From Marthasterias glacialis (Eukaryota; Echinodermata; Asteroidea; Forcipulatida; Asteriidae), in contig OU452228.1 of the NCBI GenBank assembly GCA_911728455.2, positions 3,348,001-3,412,000 of the forward strand: a stretch of 64,000 nt of DNA, written 5' to 3'. The notes beneath the pieces are model-generated. The model saw only the letters and a list, made by a program, of their open reading frames with translations, searched no databases and was not told the origin of the DNA. This document shows positions 56,831 to 64,000 of the stretch, piece by piece (position 1 is the first letter of the stretch; each line of letters starts with the position of its first letter). A program made the position numbers and the translations under genes.

Positions 56831-57408
56831 TTAGAATACAAGCTACGCCATGATTGAAGAAAGCATGCGCTGCAGACGTTTTTTTTTAGCCGGCAACTTT
56901 TAAATCATGCAAAGGCATTGCATATACAGACGCTTGTAAATTCAATTGAACTCAAAGAAATTGGAAAAGTTGAAAGATTGCAAACATTTCACCATCGATA
57001 AATTTAGTAGTTAACTTGTATTTACTTAAGTATAGTTCAGGCCAAAATTAAGGAGAATGTTATAGTCAAATAATTCACACTGCACTAGCTTGTGAACAGC
57101 AACAAATGAGTAGTTTTATTATTTTTGGTTGTTTCTTTCCCTGTACATGTAAATAAAAATAACAAATATGAGATATTTTATAGTGCACACAATGCAGGAG
57201 CCTCTTATGCGCATGTACAGTGTTTACGATATTTATAAACCCTTGACGTATATAAATCCTGAGACAGAGGTGTTTGCCTTTTCAGAAAATAATGAAGTAA
57301 AGTCAAATAAATTAATAAAACAATTATTTACCTCTGCAAGACTTGCATGAAGGAATTAGGACGGTGAAATGCAGTTGTGACAACCAAAATCAGCTGTTGC
57401 ATTTTTAA
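56831..57408. other. Non-coding stretch
   Basis: AT-rich sequence between the palindromic array and a nested MITE; no exon with matching splice sites seen. Confidence 0.5.
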
Positions 57409-57660
57409 AGGCACTGTACACTATTGGTAATCACTGTTAGCATAAAAACTTACTTAAAGGCAGTGGACACTATTGGTAAATACTCAAAATAATTATTAGC
57501 ATAAAACCTTACTTGGTAATGAGTAATGGGGAGAGGTTGATAATAAAAATCATTGTGAGAAACGGCTCCCTCTGAAGTAAGATAGTTTTCGAGAAAGAAG
57601 TAATTTTCCACTAAAATATATGAATTGATTTCAAGACCTCACGCATGAGGTCACAAAAGC
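57409..57660. mobile_element. Nested TTAA MITE pair (AGGCAGTGGACACTATTGG family)
   Basis: An outer left end (TTAA at 57405-57408, then aggcactgtacactattgg) runs for about 45 bp and is interrupted by a second left end (TTAA at 57454-57457, then aggcagtggacactattgg). The inner copy continues with agaaacggctccctctgaag until about 57660. Right ends are missing. It lies just downstream of the BEN-3 stop codon. Confidence 0.72.
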
Positions 57661-57726
57661 AGAATTGACAGTTGGAAGGGTCTCTATACTACTGGTAAAG
57701 CACAAAACAGAATAACAGATGGGGGC

Positions 57727-60700
57727 CTAAAGTGAGGAGTTTTTCCTGTGAAGGGATCTTCGGGTTGTTGCACATTTCTGATTAATCTTATCATTGAATT
57801 CCTTGGACGTCATGCACGGTTGTCCATTAGGTAACTTGAACTTGCGAAGTACACACTCTAGAAAACAATTGGCAAGAGAAGTTTGTGTTTAGTCAATGTG
57901 TAAATATAAAAGGTTATGGTACAGCTATCATCATGGCCCCATAACGGTTAAAGTGTACTCGGTGCTCTATGGGGCTGCAGAAGACAACATTCAAAAGGTA
58001 CTCAAATCCAAGACATTCTCCATTAAGAACAGATGTCTTATATCATAACGCTGATGTAAATTTTTCGTCATTACTTTGGATACAAAAAGGTAAATGCAGT
58101 TCTTTATTTTATTGTAAATAACTTTCATAGTAAGCTGAAAATTTCAAGTTTGGCTTCACCATTACTCTTGTAAAGAAATGATGCATTCACTTAATTAAAA
58201 AACTGTGCTTGTATTCTTCAAAACATAAACCGTTCTCAAATACATTCAAATGTTGAATGGAACCTTCCAGGAAATAGTTACAGATATGATACAGGATTGG
58301 TAATGATAACAAACATCTGAAAGCTTTGTTTTTAAGGTGATATGAAATCTGTCATCTTCAATAAGAACGTAACTGAAGACCTCAAAATAAATATACTGAT
58401 TTTAATATGCAACGTTGAAGCAATGCATGAATATGAATTGGCACAAAGCAACTGATAAAATATAAACAGTTTGTTCTGTGTTTTTTTTCTCAAAACCTTG
58501 AAGAAATGTTTCTGTGTAATCTGAAAACTATCAGATTGAAAGAACACATTCTTTAAACAATTTTTTTTTATCATACCTGTAAAGTATGGCTTAAAAAATA
58601 AAGTTGCAGGCATATCTTGGAATAATTTCATTTCATTCTCTGTGAACTCCAACAAATAAAAAAAGAAACAAAAATTACCTTTAATTTCTTGTAATTTCTG
58701 TGCATCCAGGGGCACGTTAGCAGATTCACTCTTGCGATTAACCGCCTGCCTGGAGCCACAGGCATTGCCTCGGGCAAGGCAACTCTCTCCAAAGACAGCT
58801 AGTAGCAAAGCAGATAGCAATGACTCCTTGGAGGTGCCTTTTGAGAAAGCAACCCTTTTGTCCTGCTCCTTCAATAGTGGTAATCCTCCAGAATACAGTG
58901 GGATTAAGATCTGTGAAATAAAATAATAAAGTCTCTATGTTAGCAAGGATGTGTTTATTGACAGTGTCTTGTCCAGAAGCCACCTGTTCACAGTGGATGG
59001 GTAAAGCAAAATTTTGGCCAGACTTGTATGGGTGCCTCTTTGGCCCCAAAACCATCTTATCATTATTGTATTTACTTTCGCAAGGAAAATGTGGATAGAC
59101 ACTTTGTCAATCCTAAACAAGACACTGTTTCTCAATCTCTTAACATTAAAACAATTCTAGTGAGGAAAACTTTTTGCAAAATTTCCTTTTCAATAAAGGC
59201 ACTGTAAGCAAGTGTGTAGAATTGTGATCTTCATAGGCTATTTGGGATAGAGATTGTACACAAGGGATGTTTGCACATAGTAATACAGCACAGGCTGGTT
59301 TGGGACCAGGGAAAAAAACATGTTTTAATCGGGACCTTGTAATTTTCGAGCTTGTACTACTAACAAGAGTCCGCTATAGTCAATTACCTCATCTGATGTT
59401 GGGGTCATGGAAGACTCTTCATTAGGGATGTCTTGGCGGATTGGTTTTGGCAGGATGGCTTCATAGGTGACTTTGGCAGGTGGAGGTGGGTTTGGCAGGA
59501 TGGCTTCATAGGTAACTTTGGCAGGTGGAGGTGGGTTTGGCAGGATGGCTTCATAGGTGACTTTGGCAGGTGGAGGTGGATTTGGTTTTGGCAGGATGGT
59601 GACTTTGGCAGGTGGAGGTGGGTTTGGCAGGATGGCTTCATAGGTGACTTTGGCAGGTGGAGGTGGATTTGGTTTTGGCAGGATGGTGACTTTGGCAGGT
59701 GGAGGTGGGTTTGGTTTTGGCAGCTGGCTTGTGGAATGGCAGGACTGTAGCACTGATGTAAACTCTTGCATGAGTTTAATCTTTTTGGGGGTGATAGCTA
59801 ATAAAAAAAACCACTAACGATATTACTCATTTTACAACCATAGAATTACCACTGTAAAAATGTAACTAAATGGAAACGACATTGCCTTAATTTTGGCACA
59901 TTACATATTTGGTGATGTATTTTCTCCTTTTGTTTTTCCTCCCTTGAGGAGATGAGCAAGTTTATTAAGTCAAACCTTTAAAAAATCCTGACGGGCTGTG
60001 GATTTGGTTATTATTTTTGGTACAAAGTGAACCTACCGGATGTTCTAATTTAACAATGGTGAGGGGGTTAAGGTTTAAATCCTTAAAGATGCTATGTCAG
60101 ATTTTTGCCCCAAACATTAAAAAATAGTTTTTTTGAGTGAATGGTATTTCAAGATGTATCACCCGCTCTAACAAAAAAGTTTAACTTTTACTTTTAATGG
60201 TCAGGAACCATGACAAAAATTTAAAACGTTTCTTATAAAACACATAAGAATTGGTCACGTGATATATTGTCGGGATCCCGACAAAAACTAATTTTGAGCA
60301 CTTTATTTCACTGCTACTAATAATTGGCGGACTTTTACGAGCAATGGCTCAAATGAAAGCTTGTAACTTTCCCGACCCCCATCAAATTACATATTGAATT
60401 TTAAATCAAAATTTTTGGGTCAAATCGGCCAAAAATTTGACATAGCATCTTTAATCACAGGCCTATAAAGCAGACTTTCAGTTTTATTTCAAGGAAATGT
60501 CTATCTTACCAACACTGAAGGGAAGGCCTGTTGCAGACTTTTGACTCAGCTGCATGATTTCTTCATTTTTCTTCTTCACCTCATCATGCAGCTGTCTGAT
60601 TTGGTTGTCCCTTTCTGCCAGCTGCTCTTTCAGTTTTGAAATGACTCTGTCCTCCATGCTCTGATGACCATGTTTAACTTCAGCATCTGGTGGCTTCATA

Positions 60701-60798
60701 CAGAGAGAAAAAACATCAACAGTATGAATATAGGTTTTCTTGATATCGATATGTTGTACTTCAACAGAGACAAACAATTGCCTGGGATCAAGGATGGT

Positions 60799-60830
<32 letters not shown>

Positions 60831-62654
60831 CGGAAGGGGTCCCGCCACCAACGCGCCACCTACGTTGAAAATAATCTCATTCGGCTCTCGTGACTTGGAC
60901 CGGTCGAAGCTTTACGTACAATACCTATTGTGCAAACGCCGAGCATAATACACGTACATTTCCTATGTACAGTATGGTAAAGATTTGAATACACAGTTGC
61001 TACCCGCTGCACGCTGGCGGCTGTTAGCTGCCTGGACGGGTCCATTTTATCAGAGGGAGTTGTTATCTCTAAATGTAAATTCACCAAATCTTTACACTAG
61101 AGAACATCGTAAATGTTTTTTGTGTGTTGCCAACTGCTTCAGTAATTTAATAATTTAATACACAACATATATTTGACCAGTATGAACATAGAATCTTTGT
61201 GTGGGGTGTTGTATAGGGCCTACTTTGTACTTAACCATCTTGACAACAAAGCAAATTGTTGGATTTTTGTTTATTGTCCAGAAACAAATGCTCAGTTAAA
61301 TGTTGATGCCTACCTTTACAGTGAACATTTCTCTACACAAAGCTTGCTGCACGTTTAATTTGTCTGCAGTGGCCTTGAGCTTCTCGCCTTTGCTGATGCT
61401 AGTCTTTACACCCACTGCGGACTTTGGTTTAGCAATCTTGCTGGTCTTTGACTTTGGTTGTTGCTCTTGACTGTCTTGACTAGTGACGAAATCTGGCATC
61501 AAAGATTGTTTGCGGCTGCGTTTGGTGCTGCTGGTTGATTGAACATCTGTGGTGTCATGCCTATCCCCAGGCCCAGCAAACTCTTCCATCGAGAGCAGCA
61601 GTCTCGCTTGCTCATCCTGGAGCTCTTTCTTACTCTCTGTGAAGTTTAATTCAACAAACGTATGGATGTAGGGATGACTATTATTACAACAAAATCTATA
61701 ACAAAGGAGGAATATGCTCGAGTAAATCAGTCTGGTTCCCATAGTCAATCGTAACAGTTGATAGTTTATGTTCTTAAGTTGTTGAAGAAACCAAACCCAA
61801 TAATGATAATGCGTCTTAGAGTTTGACATATCAAGAATACAGTAGGTGATTTTTGAGATTATGTTTGGTCTTTTTGTCATTTTGAGGCATTTTTTGTGGC
61901 TGGGTGTCACGAAAAAAGGAAGGCATCGTGAGGAGCGACTGCGTCCGACTGGGGCGCTAGTCATGCTATAGACCCGTAAACGTGGCCAAACATACTCCGT
62001 TCCTCCGTCATTTGGCCACGGACCTATACACGGTGACATGTTTCGACATTGAACGAAAAAAAACAGGCGTTTTTTCCCCCTAATTTTGTCCCATCCGTAA
62101 AATTTCTAACACAAATGTTGCCATTCAAATCTGTTATTCTAATGCCATGGAAGTGCCCTTTGATTTGAAACATACAAATGCCCTTTTTACCCAAGACAAA
62201 ATGGCCTTGCCCCTCTAGTGACGAAATTTGAGGCCTGAAATTTGTCTTTGTTCAACCCAAAATCATTTAAAATTTCAGTGTACCCTGTCATGCTTGTTGT
62301 ACCTCCATGTTGTGACTTTTGGTTTATTATTTGATGAGCCCCCCCCCCCTATATAAACCAAACAACAGACTGACATGACTGAATATCCACTCATGACTTA
62401 CCACTGATTTTGATGAGTTTCCCGGGATATTTCTTGCCGTCTTTCAACCGTATTTCAGAGACGGTACCCTCCTTTCTTAGGTCTGTGCGAACGCTGACGA
62501 TGTTTTCTATGCTAACTTGCTTATCGTTGATCCAGTAAACCAAACACCACGTTTTGGATTTTGACGATGGTGCTTTTGCTTCGAAGGGATTAGACCGAGG
62601 CTCCAGCCCAAACAACTCTTTCACAACAATGCTAGAGCGACTAGCGTGTGCCAT
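57727..62654 (-). CDS. BEN-domain protein BEN-3, six exons, ~510 aa
   Basis: Exons 62654-62402, 61636-61314, 60693-60510, 59797-59388, 58910-58679 and 57857-57727 join in phases 1, 0, 1, 0, 1, each with GT/AG. Residues 1-84 hold a compact module (KTWCLVYWINDKQVSIENI, KDGKKYPGKLIKISG) like the N-terminal domain of other BEN proteins. 85-192 are Ser/Lys-rich; 193-253 a coiled coil (KLKEQLAERDNQIRQLHDE); 254-390 contain six NPPPPAKV repeats; 391-467 are the BEN domain (LLSALLLAVFGESCLA, LDAQKLQEIKG); 468-510 end in FNDKINQKCATTRRSLHRK. ATG 62654 has a good context (aaaATGGC). The protein is probably nuclear. A MITE and a G30 run sit in its introns without touching exons. The start of a divergent gene lies 841 bp away. 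Confidence 0.85.
59430..59720 (-). repeat. Coding proline-rich repeat in BEN-3 exon 4
   Basis: Six copies of NPPPPAKV alternating with TYEAILP or TILPKP linkers, from 45- and 36-nt DNA units (plus strand tttggcaggatggcttcat...). Both unit lengths are multiples of three, so copy-number changes preserve the frame. Confidence 0.93.
60087..60450. mobile_element. TTAA MITE family D in BEN-3 intron 3, 364 bp
   Basis: Ends agatgctatgtcagattttt and aaaaatttgacatagcatct are inverted repeats flanked by TTAA (60083-60086, 60451-60454). Non-coding. Confidence 0.86.
60801..60830 (+). repeat. G30 homopolymer in BEN-3 intron 2
   Basis: Thirty uninterrupted G residues, about 110 bp upstream (in transcription) of the exon 3 acceptor. 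On the coding strand it is C30, so the quadruplex-forming strand is the template strand. The exact length is prone to sequencing error. Confidence 0.9.
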
Positions 62655-63495
62655 TTTAACCTATTGACCTGCTTACAAAGGTCTATAGACATAGGTTTCA
62701 ATTTTATGAAAGAAACAGATTACAAAGGTCAATAGAACTGGGTTACAATTTACAATACGAAAGGAGTAGTAAACTGCAAATTTGCCAATTGAACAACGCG
62801 CCCTTTTCCCCCGCCCACGGCCGACCGACCGGTGTGACGACGATGACGTGTTAGCCGCATGACCATTAATATAGATAGGGGAAATAAAACGATACCGATA
62901 AAAAATGCATTGACGTTTTTTGTATACCAAAAGCCAAACTGTGTGTTACTTGTTTATTTGTAATATATTTATTGATGCAATATGTAAAGTGATAAACAAT
63001 GAAGGAATGCATCCCGTTAATATTTTTTTTTAAAGATCACACTTTTAATACACCCTCCAAGAAGTGGTCGCTCCCAGAACAGTTTCACTACCTCTCAACG
63101 TGTGACACGTGACATCCGCCCCGCGAAATCCCAGGCCCATTCATCATGCGATGATCGTGATCCGATCATGTGATGCCTTCGTGCTCAATGCGTGCTAATG
63201 ATAAACTCGTACACGAGCGAGCCAACTCGTACACATGTGTCGACTCGTCGATCGTAGTCAGCTTGCCCATGACGAGTTGGTCCGGACACGTGTGACGATA
63301 ACACGATGCGGTCGGTGTGTGTACATGTACTGTACACGTACTATGTGCGCATGCATGTCGGCCATTTACTGCTGGTTGTTGTGTGGTGGTGACTTAATAC
63401 GTCGTACATGTACAAAATAAGTCCTAATCCAGAATTACACTGCCAATTCTAATTCTCTAGGCCGAAAGTAATTGGCCTAAATTAGTACTATCAAA
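62655..63495. promoter_or_regulatory. Shared upstream region of two divergent genes
   Basis: 841 bp separate the start codons of BEN-3 (minus) and the gene beginning at 63496 (plus). The part nearest BEN-3 (62795-62850) is GC-rich with several CpGs (cgcgcccttttcccccgccc). No TATA box is obvious, which fits a CpG-type bidirectional promoter, but this is inference. Confidence 0.4.
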
Positions 63496-63886
63496 ATGAG
63501 CGACAATTCTCAGGATAATACGTCAAGGAAAAGGAGAGGACCTTATGCGTTTTCTCTTTTGAAAGGGAACATGTCTGGAGATGACAGGTCAACGCCAAGA
63601 GTAACAAAATGGCGTATGAACTCCCGATGCGGCGGGGAGCTAACAAGCCTACCTCCATGGTCAGAAAACAACATGGATAACTCGTCGAGTGGCAGTGGAT
63701 CTACAACGTTACATCCTCAAAATGTTGGAGCAATAGGGCTCACGTTAGGGCCAGATCATCAATCAAGAAATGACAGTGCCCCACCAGCAGTACCACGACC
63801 AGCAGGACATCTGGAACCACATCCTCCCTCCTCGGCCAGCACCAGCAGGGACATGACTACGGAGTCTGAGACTGACAATGACAGTG
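63496..63886 (+). CDS. First coding exon of an unidentified gene
   Basis: ATG 63496 (context aaaATGAGC) opens 130 codons ending in a phase-1 GTAAGA donor at 63886/63887; reading through gives only five more codons. The product starts with SRKRRGPYAFSLLKG, then a Ser/Thr/Pro/Gly-rich low-complexity stretch and an acidic end (TESETDNDS). No domain recognised; the basic start suggests a nuclear protein. The rest lies beyond the window. Confidence 0.55.
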
Positions 63887-64000
63887 GTAAGATTTATTAT
63901 TAAATAAGCCTATTAAATTATGATAATATTTGAAGTTTTTATTTTAGTACTAGTAGTAGTACTGTTGTACTAGTAGCCTAAAATGGGCCTAAATATAAAT

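Noticed and set aside
58332..58678. C-terminal extension of the BEN exon in BEN-3
   Set aside because: Read-through of intron 5 after a good GTAATT donor; the spliced final exon at 57857-57727 fits phase and family.
59433..59750. Trp/Phe/Gly-rich plus-strand repeat protein
   Set aside because: Antisense of the NPPPPAKV coding repeat of BEN-3 exon 4.
63940..63976. actagtagtagtactgttgtactagtag as a regulatory hairpin
   Set aside because: Short, low-complexity and at the window edge; no context to support a function.

Overview
This is a 64-kb piece of a eukaryotic nuclear genome: AT-rich, gene-poor, full of transposable elements, with short exons bounded by GT/AG splice sites and a spliceosomal U2 snRNA gene. 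The TE families (BEN-domain genes, TTAA-flanked MITEs beginning AGGCAGTGGACACTATTGG, a tRNA-derived SINE with a conserved core, CACTA-like and Gypsy elements) fit a marine deuterostome. I think an echinoderm, probably a sea star, because I recall that MITE family from asteroids. This placement comes from recall, not a search.

Layout. 1-11.4 kb: a broken BEN-domain gene (BEN-1, minus strand) interrupted by a 4.4-kb Helentron-like insertion (725-5141) and, in another intron, an LTR-less Gypsy element (5960-9850). 12.3-13.7 kb: a decayed copy of a DDE-type transposase-like family. 14.3-22.3 kb: MITEs, minisatellites, a SINE and two Tigger-like elements. 24 kb: U2 snRNA. 26.6-28.1 kb: the 3' end of a second Gypsy element. 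29-31 kb: tandem duplications and TTAA MITEs. 33.1-37.0 kb: an apparently intact three-exon gene joining a DDE-transposase-like exon, an exon of about 26 DEPPAAE heptapeptides, and a small YVGV/YPGMV domain. 38.8-40.0 kb: a CACTA-like transposase with one amber codon. 40.4-43.1 kb: a 25-bp satellite. 45.6-48.3 kb: a second, intact copy of the 3' half of BEN-1, in a segmental duplication of window positions 1-5786 that lacks the Helentron. 50.6-52.0 kb: a long inverted-repeat element. 52.2-55.5 and 57.7-62.7 kb: two intact BEN-domain genes (BEN-2, BEN-3). 63.5 kb: the first exon of a divergent plus-strand gene.

How it fits together. Every multi-exon gene reads on the minus strand except the last. 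BEN-1, BEN-2 and BEN-3 share an architecture (acidic or Ser-rich part, coiled coil, BEN domain, small C-terminal exon) and an intron in the same phase directly after the conserved end of the BEN exon. I read them as a diverged local family of nuclear DNA-binding proteins. I assembled the spliced models by hand; reading phase agrees at every junction listed. No CRISPR, operon or prokaryotic feature is present. The most unusual items are the transposase/repeat/C-terminal-domain gene at 33-37 kb, the filled/empty pair that exposes the Helentron ends, and three unrelated satellites each built on a perfect palindrome.
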